Shown piece after piece: positions 33,299 to 43,325 of a DNA stretch of 64,000 nt. Each line of letters opens with the position of its first letter. The first letter of the stretch is position 1. Below the pieces are notes generated by a model, which was not told the origin of the DNA, ran no database searches, and saw only the letters and a list, made by a program, of their open reading frames with translations. Position numbers and translations under genes: made by a program. This DNA comes from Siderastrea radians (Eukaryota > Cnidaria > Anthozoa > Scleractinia > Rhizangiidae): assembly GCA_964017195.1 (NCBI GenBank), contig OZ024898.1, forward strand, positions 17,352,475 through 17,416,474. The letters are read 5' to 3'.

Positions 33299-33583
33299 AG
33301 GGATGGTGCAGTGGTGAGAGCACTTGCCTTCCACCAGTGTGGCCCGGGTTCCATTCCCAGTCCCGGTGTCATAATTTATGTGGGTTGAGTTTGTTGTTGG
33401 TTCTCGTCCTTGCTCCGAGGGTTTTCTCCAGGTACTCCGGTTTTCCTCCCTCCATAAAAACCAACATTTCCAAATTCCAATTCGACCTGGACATTTCGTA
33501 GGGCCATAAGGGAGACTACAGTTTGACTGTAATTATGCACCCTACTGAAATAGTGTTTACTTAGTTATTTATTTATTTATTTA
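33299..33583 (+). mobile_element. tRNA-derived SINE
   Basis: The head has an A box in GATGGTGCAGTGGTGAGAGC and a B box in GGGTTCCATTCCC, 33 bp apart, as in a tRNA gene. A body rich in CTCCGAGGGTTTTCTCC and ACTCCGGTTTTCC follows, with a (TTTA)n tail at 33561-33583. It cuts the short frame starting at 33196 (MEDHGSCVCNLGNC). Confidence 0.8.
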
Positions 33584-33584
33584 T

Positions 33585-33640
33585 GATAGCAGTGCAGCAC
33601 TCTTACCAACTGAGCTATCAAGCCAGCTTGGAGTTGTTGG
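33585..33640 (-). mobile_element. second SINE head: tRNA-like 5' half
   Basis: On the minus strand, GGCTTGATAGCTCAGTTGGT followed by AAGAGTGCTGCACTGCTATC is the D-arm and anticodon-arm half of a tRNA, including a good A box. It lacks a T-arm, so it is not a functional tRNA gene. It abuts the (TTTA)n tail of the SINE on the other strand. Confidence 0.65.
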
Positions 33641-33649
33641 TCTTTGTGT

Positions 33650-35540
33650 GAATTCAGACATATTTCCAAGAAAGACAAACCAAAATCATGTGCATTGTAT
33701 TCTTTTTCATACCAAGAGTTCATGTTACAAATATAGTTATTAGTATTTCAGGTAAGAAAAGAAAGAGCGGCTTTTCTACAATTTTAGTGATCTTCTAGAT
33801 AGGTTATGTGTATTTTCTTTAAATAAAAGAGAACCAAATGTTTCATTACTTCAAGCACGGGTACATTTTACAGTGTAAATTAAACACAAAAGAACTGTTA
33901 CTGGTTATTTTGCTGGGTTTTAAAGGTAAATAATTTTTTAATTATGTTCCTTTTAAAAGTCAAGAAAAGTAAAGAGTAGGACAAATAATTTATTTGTTCT
34001 TTCTAGATCTTTGTGCTGCCTTTCAAACATGATATTTTCTATTTTTAGTAGATGCTATGTGTACATTTTATGTCTGGAATTAAACTTTTCTAATTGGAAA
34101 TGTATTTATATGAATCTTGTTTAGTATTAAACACAGTGTACAATCATTAAAATTAATACAACTCACAATGTACTTTAAGCTTAACATGTTAAGAGCAAAT
34201 TCGACACATTATGAATAGGTCTGTTTAAAAGACATGGAGGTAAAATTTCTATGTATTGTTCCTTAATAAACTTTAAACGGTTGCTAGAACATCACTAATT
34301 GGGTAGTTTTCTTCAGTATTACAACTAATTCGTAGGTTTTTGGTGAAGTACCGATCACTTTAAGTTTAAATTTCTCATTCCGCGTGCTTTTATTGATAAC
34401 AGCTGCAGCTCTTGTCCTTGTTTCTTTCATCTCGGAACTTATTTTGATGTTCTTGTAGCCTCACTTTCCCCGTTCCTTTCCGCGCGCCTTGCCACCTTAA
34501 AGTTAACACTGTTTAGCCTAACTTATTCTTACCTTATTGTTCTATTCTCGGTTGAAAGCGATCGCTGTACCAAGCCGTATTGCAGGATATATAGCCCAAA
34601 CAACACCTATCTGGCGACAAGATTCGAGATATTTTTTTCACAGTTTTCTGCTGGCGCGTCATCTTGTTGGGTTTCCTTTTTACAAATCGTGGCAATACAA
34701 TTAAAAAACCCCTGATAAGAATCGATATTTCATACTGTTTCATGGCTGGAGTTTTTAGAAATCAAAGTAGCCAAATGAATGAACGAAGCAAAGTAGACTG
34801 AGGTGCGACCGTAGCGTAATTTTTATCGTATGTCGTTGACAGTGATACACACCTTGACGACTCCCTGTTGAGCCCTGCCACTTTTATCAATATCTTTTCT
34901 TGAAAAGTCGCTTCCTTAATTAATAAACTGTTACCAGCAAAAGGGATTTCGTGTACCAAAACCCACGACAAAAGTCTCGGATACTTGAAGCAAAATATTT
35001 GTTTGGAATAAAATTGAGCTTTTCTATTGCAGTTGCGCTGTTAACTGCTTGCGTCTGGGCACAATATTTTCGCTTAAGCAGCATAAATCATATAATTCCT
35101 TTATCATATCGATTTTTACTTTTGCCTCGGCTGTATGTTCCGTTTTTGTAACGTCAGAAATCATTCACAACCCCAAAACATGTAGTTTACGAGGCGGACG
35201 CCACTTTTTACCTCCCTCTTGTCAATGAATTTGTCTTTCTGCCCCTTTCAAGCACAAATTATCCTTCAATGCGACAGACATTACGCATTTCCATTCACGT
35301 TCAACTTACTTTATTGTTAAACAGTACTTGGTCTTGCGTTGAAGTCTGTTATGATGATGAAGAACAAAGACAGAAAGGCAATACTTTCGTCTGCTTATCA
35401 CGAGTTTTCAATTCACCGTCGCCTTTTTTGACTCGTCTCATTTCTCAGATTTGCAATCCCTTGCTGCGATTTTCCTCACGATGAATTATCTTGACCGAAA
35501 AGCTGAGATGATGACCTAAATTTGGAAGTTATACAACACC
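33650..35540. other. no supported gene; possible intron of the gene starting at 35623
   Basis: AATAAA at 34265 and AT-rich DNA are the only notable features. The minus-strand frames 34534-34743 and 34762-34971 are open but lack family character or matching splice phases. Confidence 0.35.
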
Positions 35541-35553
35541 TATACATTCTTAC

Positions 35554-35623
35554 GGCGTCCTTTGCCCCAGAACACAGGATAAACATTCAATGAAATCAAA
35601 GCTGTCAGCACGACCGCCGCCAT
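35554..35623 (-). CDS. candidate first coding exon with hydrophobic N-terminus
   Basis: On the minus strand, GAGATGGCGGCGG gives a strong start at 35623. The 23 codons read MAAVVLTALISLNVYPVFWG then KGR, and end in phase 1 at a GTAAGA donor (35553). The hydrophobic start could be a signal peptide or membrane anchor. Downstream exons were not found. Confidence 0.35.
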
Positions 35624-36130
35624 CTCCTCTTTTCCCGCGTTTCGAATGAAATTCAAGGGAATTCAAGGCATTTCAAATAGAATTGTGCGCATGCGCGACA
35701 TTAGTCTCCTTTGTTTCTTGCCTGCACGAAAGCCAACCTCGTACCCAGGGTCTTCTCGCTTTTCAAAATGGCGGCGGCTCGGGAGAAGGGTTGTGCCCAG
35801 GGTTGTGTCCCGCCCTGGTTGTGCCTAAATAATACCGTCCAGAAGGACAGCCGAGGAGTATTAGGAACGACTTTCCGATTCGGCCGGTTTTCGGAAAATT
35901 CTCGGCAAACTGAAACGGTAAGCTTGTGAGGGTCTTGTAAGAATCGAAATGTTTATTTAAAAACTGTGTTTTTGCGATTGAGACATTGTCTTAGAAATAA
36001 TCTATCCTTTGTCACAAGTCTATTCCGTTTTATGTGTATTAACTAGGATGTCTTGTCCCTCTAGTCGGTATTACCCTAAGAAGTAATACCGCCCAGGGGG
36101 ACATACAGACATATGAGCTTCTTATGCATT

Positions 36131-37052
36131 AGTCAATTCCAGCGGTGCCCATTCCCCCCCCCCGGGCATTAGCCGGGCATTTGCTCATGTGTCAATCCCG
36201 GGGGTGGGGCATTTGAAATTTTATCACTGCCCGGGGGTCGGGCATTTGCCTAGCCCCGGGACGACCCTGGGGCACTTGACATCTTTGTCAGGTTTTGGTC
36301 TCGCAGGTAATATATGGATTTTAAACCTGTCCAAGATGATCACTTTTGTGAAAATCTTTTACGATTTTGGCCGTTTGATAAATGCGGATAATGCATTTTC
36401 AGTTCCTTGATAACTTAATATATTTAAGCATTTCTTAGTATATTTTAAAAATAAACACATGAATTGTGCAGGTCAAAATCACATAAATGAATGAATAATT
36501 GAACCAAAAGGAACTGTCATGTACACAATTTGGCGTGTTACTGATCAGTGGCATTAAAGCAAATGAACAACGGGATCGAGGATAGACGCATGGGTAAACA
36601 ACCGAAAAGTATTGAAAATAAAGGCTGGTTTCCGTACGGTTGCTACGATCTCTGTGATCGCAATCGTTGCAATCATATAGAAACCACTCTTCACGATCGT
36701 TGTGAAATGATGTGAGCGCTGCGATTGCTGAAGTGTGGTACCCATATGATCACAAAGATTGCTGAACGTTTTTTCCAGCGATTGCAGCAGTCATAGCGAT
36801 GATATGGAAACCAGCCTTAATGGTCTTAATGATGAGTGAAACTTTCTTGTTATGATTCATTAAACCTTGAGCAGTGTTGCTTTCTAGATGATCCCCGGGG
36901 GGGGGGGGGCATTTGCCTTCTTTTTTGGTCCCAACCCGGGGCATTTGACGGACTTGTTTATCCCCACCCCCGGGAATTTGCCATTTAAAAAAAAAATGCT
37001 AATGCCCGGGGGTTGGCCGGGGGGGGGGGGATGGGCACTGCTGGAATTGACT
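36131..37052. mobile_element. 922-bp TIR element inserted only in the left palindrome arm
   Basis: The ends are AGTCAATTCCAGC and GCTGGAATTGACT, with ATGCATT at 36124-36130 and again at 37054-37060. The subterminal parts repeat CCCGGGGCATTTGCC-type units. The matching place in the right arm (near 41510) has no such insert, so the insertion post-dates the palindrome. Confidence 0.75.
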
Positions 37053-37324
37053 GATGCATTATACATCATACTTTGAATATTTTTTGAAATCATTGCAGGC
37101 CTTGCTGATAAGGTATAATGGTAACTCGGAAAACTTGACTTATCGTAAATATTTTTAAACTTAGTGCTCTTGCCTTCACCTTTGGGGGGAGGGGGGTGCA
37201 AGCTGTGTATATGTATATTCAGCTTTCATTTACTTTCCACCTGGAGTTCTATATTACACAGTTTCTTTCAGATTATGCTGTTTACAGGTTTCTACTACAA
37301 CTCTGATAGCTTAACATAAATATT

Positions 37325-37720
37325 TTCAGACTTAGTGGTCTTGTCCCTTTGAATGGTATTACCTAAGAAAATAGTACGATGTTGTAGATATTCTCATGCT
37401 TAGTAGTCTTGTCCCTTTGGCAGATATGACCCAAAGAAAGAGTACCATCTGGGGGGACAAACTGTTTGTATTCATGAGTATTCAGCTCACATTTCATAAA
37501 TATCTTCAGACTTAATGGTCTTGTACCACTTAGAAGGACACATGACTATTCAGCTTGCATGTTGTAGATATTCTCATGCTTAGTAGTCTTGTCCCTTTGG
37601 CTGGTATTACCTAAGAAAATAGTACCACCCAGAAGGACAGACACACGGGGTTCAGCTCGCATGTCACCAAAAAAGAGGCTGCTCGCAGGCTATCATGCTT
37701 AGTGGTCTTGTACCATCCAT
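37325..37720. repeat. tandem repeat array, left palindrome arm
   Basis: Units of roughly 110-130 bp alternate 'CTTAGT(G/A)GTCTTGTCCCTTTGG' with a GGTATTACC...TAGTACC inverted motif and a stretch with 'TTCAGCT(C/T)GCAT'. At least three to four units are seen. The right arm holds more copies of the same array. Confidence 0.65.
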
Positions 37721-38236
37721 CCTAGATTGAGGTGTCTAATTGCAGTGTTAAGTATTGTCAGAAAACTCCCACAAAGGTGAATGAGTTAACAGAGGTATCA
37801 GCTAAGGGCTATTTGTTCATTCATAAATTCTTGTACAAGCAAAATTGAAATATTGTGAATGGAATAAAATTATTGTTTGTAAATGAGATTCATTGTTCTG
37901 TTTCACTGATGTAGTATTTCATTACAGGAATTGTCCATTTCCCTTTCATGGAAGGTTCTTTTTGTTGGGGGGGGGGTGGGTTGAGACACCTCCCATCACC
38001 CCACCCCTTGAGAGATTTTATTTTGAGACCTCCACCCACCTCCAAATTTTTGAGAACATTCCGTGGGGGAGGTATGGTTATTTTCTGGAACAACACTGAG
38101 TTGGGGTTGCAGTAATATTAATGGAACTGTTTCTTACTCTGCCCGTGAAGGAGGCAAAGGCCATTGGAAGGAAAGCAAACATTAATTTTAATTATTTTTT
38201 CTTTTTAATTTTTAGTTAATTTTGTTTTTCATTCAG

Positions 38237-38514
38237 AGATACTAGCAGGTGGGGGGGGGACAGGGGGGTTTGAACCTCCCGCTTCCCGTACCCTTTAATC
38301 CCGGTTCCCGCCCTGTATTTTTTGGCTCCTGCCCCTTTGCATTCTTTCGATTGCAAAATATTGCGCAATGTTGCATAATTTTTCCCTTTTTCTCCCGCTT
38401 CCCGCCACCTTGGGAATCCTGCTTCCCGCCCCCTCTTCTCCCGCCTCCCGTACACCTCCCGCCCCCTTTTCTCCCGGTCTCCCGCCCCCTGTCCCCCCCT
38501 ACTAGCAGGAATTG
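38237..38514. mobile_element. C/G-rich MITE in the palindrome spacer
   Basis: The left end contains GGGGGGGGGACAGGGGGG and the right end CCCCCTGTCCCCCC, both next to CTAGCAGG or its relative. The interior is a run of CTCCCGC(T/C)TCCCGCC units. The overlapping frames (38216-38455 and 38249-38539) are low-complexity translations. Confidence 0.55.
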
Positions 38515-39480
38515 CTACTGTACAAATCCGAATGTGTAAATAAAGTTTATGTATGTATGTAATAATAATTATTTTTTCAAATGTAATAAAAATGAGTTAT
38601 TGTTGATTGTTTGCCCTTTTCTATTTTGTTTTTCATTTTTACAATGACAAGGGAATAGTAACTGTAATCAACTTGTTCACCATCTGTTGAAGGAAAAACC
38701 CGCTCGTGGCTGAGACTGCTCAAGGAATGATGTGATGCTAATCAGTTTTGGTTAAGGGCGGTAAAAGAAAGACACGGAAGATGAAAACAGAGAATTTTGG
38801 TATATAAAACATATTGAACAAAAAAATTGTCCTTTTACATCCATTTAATTATTTAATCAATTTCTTCACTTTATCAAGATGGGTGATGACTACAACAAGT
38901 TCTAATTTTTAGAATGATTACTGAATGGCATTCTTAATGTGACTATGTTAACTTTAACATTGCCATGGTTTTCTGAACCCAGTCTTCAGACGTGTGGGCA
39001 TTCCCGCAGTAAAATCGGTGGGAAAAACTACTGTTTCGGAGTAGGACTTTCCAATATTCTTAGCTTTCCTTGGACACAGCTGAAAATTTGCAGGACTGGT
39101 CCTCTGGTGGTGAGTTGTTTGTCTCCACACTGGAAGAAACGAATAGAGTGATCTCAAAATTCCAGAAAGCCATGATCAGCAAAATTATTCATTGTGAGAA
39201 GACTAGACAAAGGCTTTGGTGCCAAAGGTCAGTGTTATTGTATTAACCTTAATGGGAAGCTTTAACAGTTTTACCTCTCCGTTTTCATGTAGTTGGATTT
39301 CACTTGAAGGAACTTCATGGTTTTGAAATGTGCTAATTAATTAATTCATTAGCACATTGTTAAATTGCATTCTCTATTTTTTTACAAATGGTGACATGTT
39401 TCTTTCGAAAATGCTAAGATTAAGCAAGGTTTTCATTTTGAGAGAGAGCATCCGACTGCCAACGAGTTTCTTGTGGTAAA
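38515..39480. other. palindrome spacer, remainder
   Basis: This is AT-rich single-copy-looking DNA. The open frame 38939-39151 (+) has no recognisable domain. Confidence 0.35.
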
Positions 39481-39949
39481 ATTTGAGAGAGTGAGAAACA
39501 GTTCCATTAATATTACTGCAACCCCTGGTTAAAAATATAATTGTGTTGTTCCAGAAAATAACCACACCTCCCCCACGGAATGTTCTTGGAAATTTGGAGG
39601 TGGGTGGAGTCTCAAAATACAAAGTTTTAAAATCTCTCAAGGGGTGGGGTGAGGGGAGGTGTCTCTCACCCCCCCCCCCCCCCAAAAAAAGACCTTCCAT
39701 TGAAGGGAATGGACAATTCCTGTAATGAAATACTACATCAATGACACAGAACAATGAATCTAATTTTCAAACAATAATTTTATTACATTCACAATATTTC
39801 AATTTTACCTGTACAGTCAAGAAATTTATGAATTAACAAATAGCCCTTAGCTGATACCTCAGTTAACCCATTCACCTTTGTGGGAGTTTTCTGATAATAC
39901 CGGTACTTAACACTGCAATTAGACACCTCAATCTAGGATGGATGGTACA

Positions 39950-41260
39950 AGTCCACTAAGCATGAGATTATTTATGACATGCGAGCTGAAATTAATACCA
40001 GTGTGTCCTTCTAGGCGGTACTATTTTCTTAGGTAATACCAGCCAAAGGGACAAGACTACTAAGCATGAGAATATCTACAACATGCAAGCTGAATAGTCA
40101 TGTGTCCTTCTAGGTTGGTAATATTTTCTTAGTTAATACCAGCCACAGGGACAAGACCACCAAGCAGACCTGCCAACCTCCAAAACGTGCAAATCTGGAG
40201 ACCTTGCAAAAAAGCCCAGAAAAACCTGGAGATTGGGACCTCAAACCAGGAGATTTCCAAAATATGTATAAAATGAAAATAAAAATGGTAGATTTCTTGT
40301 TTTAAGGTATTCTTTACCTTATTTGTGCTACCTGTTGTATTCTTTTGCCGCATTTTTTGAAGTCAGTTTCTGTTTCACTGTCGACGTGAGGTGCCAGTTT
40401 GAGTTAACTATTCACAGCTCTAGCTTCCCCAGAGACCTAAGCACACCTATATTGACCTATGGTTTCATGGGAATGAGGTCGGAATTGTACCCACCTTTCC
40501 CTCAAACATTAGATGTGACAAATTTGGCCATTTTCAACACGGTTTTTCAATATTGCTTCATACTACCTGAATTGTTTGGCAATTTCAAGATTTTCTGATT
40601 CACCGTGAGATTTGGAGGGCAAATCGTGAGACCGTGAGTTGATACCTCAAACTGTGAGTCTCACGGTGAAACCGTGAGAGTTGGCAGGTCTGACCAAGTC
40701 TGAAGATAGTTATGAAATGTGAGCTGAATAGTCATGAATACAAACTGGTTGTCCCCTTGGATAGTACTATTTCTTTGGGTAATACTTTCCAAAGGGACAG
40801 GACTACTAAGCATGAGAATATCTACAACGTGCAAGCTGAATAGTCATGTGTCCTTCTAGGTGGTACTTTTTTCTTAGGTAATACCATTCAAAGGGACAAG
40901 ACCACTCAGTCTGAAGATATTTATGAAATGTGAGCTGAATACTCATGAATACAAACAGTTTGTCCCCCCAGATGGTACTATTTCTTTGGGTAATACCTGC
41001 CAAAGGGACAAGACTACTAAGCAAGAGAATATCTACAACATGCAAGCTGAATAGTCACATGTCCATCTAGGCGGTACTACAGTACTATTTACTTAGGTAA
41101 TACGGTTCAAAGGGACAAGACCACTAACTTTGATAATACTAACGAAATGTAAGCTGTGAATGCTTGTGAACACGCAGTATGTCCTTTCACAGATGGTACA
41201 ATGTTTTCAGGTAATACCAGTCAAAGGGACAAGGACTACTAAGTCTGAAAATATTTATGT
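39950..41260. repeat. higher-order tandem repeat array, right palindrome arm
   Basis: Two alternating unit types of about 110-120 bp recur. One contains CTACTAAGCATGAGAATATC and ACATGCAAGCTGAATAGTCA; the other contains TCTGAAGATATTTATGAAAT and CATGAATACAAAC. Each carries an AAAGGGACAAG core and an imperfect inverted GGTA(C/A)TA...TAATACC motif. About eight to ten units are present. One is split by the element at 40165-40692. Confidence 0.7.
40165..40692. mobile_element. MITE with CAGACCTGCCAA ends and 6-bp duplication, in the right arm array
   Basis: It begins CAGACCTGCCAA, ends with its inverse, and is flanked by ACCAAG at 40159-40164 and 40693-40698. The ends are related to those at 21628-22084, which are also flanked by 6 bp. 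It is absent from the left arm. Confidence 0.75.
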
Positions 41261-41769
41261 TAAGCTATCAGAATTATAGTAGCATAATCAGCATAATCTG
41301 AAAGAAACTGTGTAATAGAAATCCAGGTGGAAAGTAAATGAAAGCTGAATATACATATACACAGCTTGCACCCCCCCCCCCAAAGGTGAAGGCAAGCGCA
41401 CTAAGTTTAACAATATTTACGATAAGTCAAGTTTTTTGAGTTACCGATTATACCTTATCAGCAAGGCCTGCAATAATTTGAAAAAAACATTCAAAGTATG
41501 ATGTATAAGGAGCTCATAGGTCTGTATGTCCCCCTGGGCGGTATTACTTCTTAGGGTAATACCGACTAGAGGGACAAGACAACCTAGTTGCACACAAAAC
41601 GGAATAGACTTGTGACAAAGGATAGATTAATTCTAAGACACTCTCTCAATCGCAAAAACACGGTTTTTAAATAAACATTTCAGTTCTTACAAGACCCCCA
41701 CAAGCTCACCGTTTCAGTTTCTTTAGTATTTTGGAGTACTTGAGCTAATGGGCTATTCCATTTAATATC

Positions 41770-42240
41770 CGCACCCCCCCCCAGTTGAGGAGGGGTCTTT
41801 TTTAGGGTAGTACCCCTCAAGAATTCCAAGACAAATCAGTCAACCCCTCAAGAATTCCTAGAATAATTTGTTTACCCCTCAAGAATTCCTCGAAATATTA
41901 GTTCACCCCTCAAGAATTCCTAGAATAATTTGCTTACCCCTCAAGAATTCCTCGAAATATTAGTTCACCCCTTACGACTTCCACACACCCCTGTTGAGGA
42001 CTTGCCTCTTAAGGGTAGAACCCTCTAGAATTCCTAGAATAATTTGTTTACCCCTCAAGAATTCCTAGAAATATTAGTTCACCCCTCAAGAATTCCTAGA
42101 AATATTAGTTCACCCCTCAAGAATTCCTAGAAATATTAGTTCAACCCTCAAGAATTTCGAGAAATATTAGTTCAACCCTCAAGAATTTCGAGAAATATTA
42201 GCATTTTTATTGCCCCCTAAATAATTTAAAGGAAAATCAG
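41770..42240. repeat. 31-bp minisatellite
   Basis: Units with core CCCCTCAAGAATTCC and spacer TAGAA(A/T)(A/T)ATTAGTTCA-like sequence repeat about fourteen times from 41810. An inverted lead-in (TTGAGGAGGGGTC with its local inverse) occurs near 41785. It lies directly outside the right end of the palindrome. Confidence 0.85.
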
Positions 42241-42244
42241 TTTT

Positions 42245-43140
42245 CCCCTCAATAATTGTGGGAATAAATAATTAATTAATTCATAAATAATTCATTCATG
42301 AATAAATAACTCATTCATTTAGTTCTTTTATTTATCTTCAATCTTCAGTTTACAAACTGTTCAAGATCTTAAAGTCATACATTTCTAGTTTCTAGGTGCT
42401 CTGCTTTTATATGATTTTCACTCAAAATATTAAACACGAAAAGTGTTAATTGACAATTTCGAAGTTCGTTATTTAATGTACTTGTGTGCTCAAAGAGAGC
42501 TAGATGTACGTATTTTAGGACGTTACGTCGCAGTAATACGGCTAGTTTTTACAATTTTCACCTTGAACGGCCCGTTGTTGATCTAAAATAAACAAATGAA
42601 ATAATTAAATCCAAAGCAGGACAATGGAAACTAGACCTCTTACATCCAAATTAATAAGAATTACCAAAAAAAGAACAAAAAACAGAGTTTTCTACCGTTC
42701 GACACCCCGATAAGCAATCAAATAGCTAATCATTGGACTAAAACGTTTCTGCAGTAATGTCGAGTATTGGTATCGTATAATCAACTGATTGTTCATTGAA
42801 TAACAATTAATTACACTGATGTCAGTGATGTCATAGATTAGTTATGTCTGTTTTACATCGTACAGCAATTGATACAATACCTTACAACTGTAACTTTCAC
42901 ATGAGAGGCAACTAAATATTCCGAGTCAAATTAACCTCAATAAAACTTGAATTTATGTTGTTTGGCAATAGAAAGGGTCATTTTAAAATAGCATTAAATT
43001 ACACCAAGTTTTCCCACTAAAACAACCGAAACGGTCCTTTGGTAAACTAAAGGTACAACGAAAATGCTGCATCACAGTTTGGCAAATCTTAAGCTAAGTC
43101 ATCCTGCACAAGCAATAGACGAGTGATCCTTCCCTTGATA
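42245..43140. other. no supported gene
   Basis: An ATT/AAT-rich run with AATTAATTAATTCATAAATA sits at 42270. Beyond it the DNA is AT-rich, without coding or strong repeat structure. Confidence 0.45.
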
Positions 43141-43141
43141 C

Positions 43142-43289
43142 GTAGACTACAAAAACAGTAGTTTTTCTCTTAAATCACTGCTTGCCGCTCTCCAGAACCA
43201 CTCTTCGTTTTCACACTCGCTCCAGACCTTTCATTCCTGCGCATTCGTACGAAGGACCTACGCAAAAAATACTCTGTTTTGTAGTCTAC
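43142..43289. mobile_element. 148-bp MITE
   Basis: It begins GTAGACTACAAAAACAG and ends CTGTTTTGTAGTCTAC. No ORF is present. It lies just downstream of the stop of the large minus-strand pseudogene. Confidence 0.7.
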
Positions 43290-43325
43290 CCAATTTACTC
43301 TAGGGTCGAAGCCACGTACCATAAT

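Larger units (their letters stand above)
35907..41720. repeat. 5.8-kb imperfect palindrome (foldback structure)
   Basis: The sequence from AAACTGAAACGGT at 35907 is repeated in inverse ending at 41720, and homology follows inward to about 38140 on the left and 39490 on the right, leaving a 1.35-kb spacer. Matching landmarks include CTAGTCGGTATTACCCTAAG (36063) and its inverse (about 41573), the G-rich TTTGGGGGGAGG block (37180) and its inverse (about 41385), and a TTTCTGGAACAACAC end (38082) and its inverse (39547). The arms differ in tandem-repeat copy number and in private insertions. It could be a long-TIR foldback transposon or an inverted segmental duplication. No coding capacity is seen. 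Confidence 0.85.

Noticed and set aside
33196..33501. 101-codon ORF MEDHGSCVCNLGNC...
   Set aside because: Most of it is translated SINE. The first 30 codons might be an exon, but there is no matching partner.
33585..33640. tRNA gene
   Set aside because: Only the 5' half is present, with no T-arm, so it is a SINE head.
35711..35929. Plus-strand start AAAATGGCGGCGGC at about 35768 as a gene start
   Set aside because: It sits in a CTCGTACCCAGGGT-type repeat end and the frame has no coding character. A donor-like site at 35919 is noted separately.
41810..42240. CRISPR-like array
   Set aside because: Adjacent 31-bp units have no unique spacers. It is a minisatellite in a eukaryotic genome.
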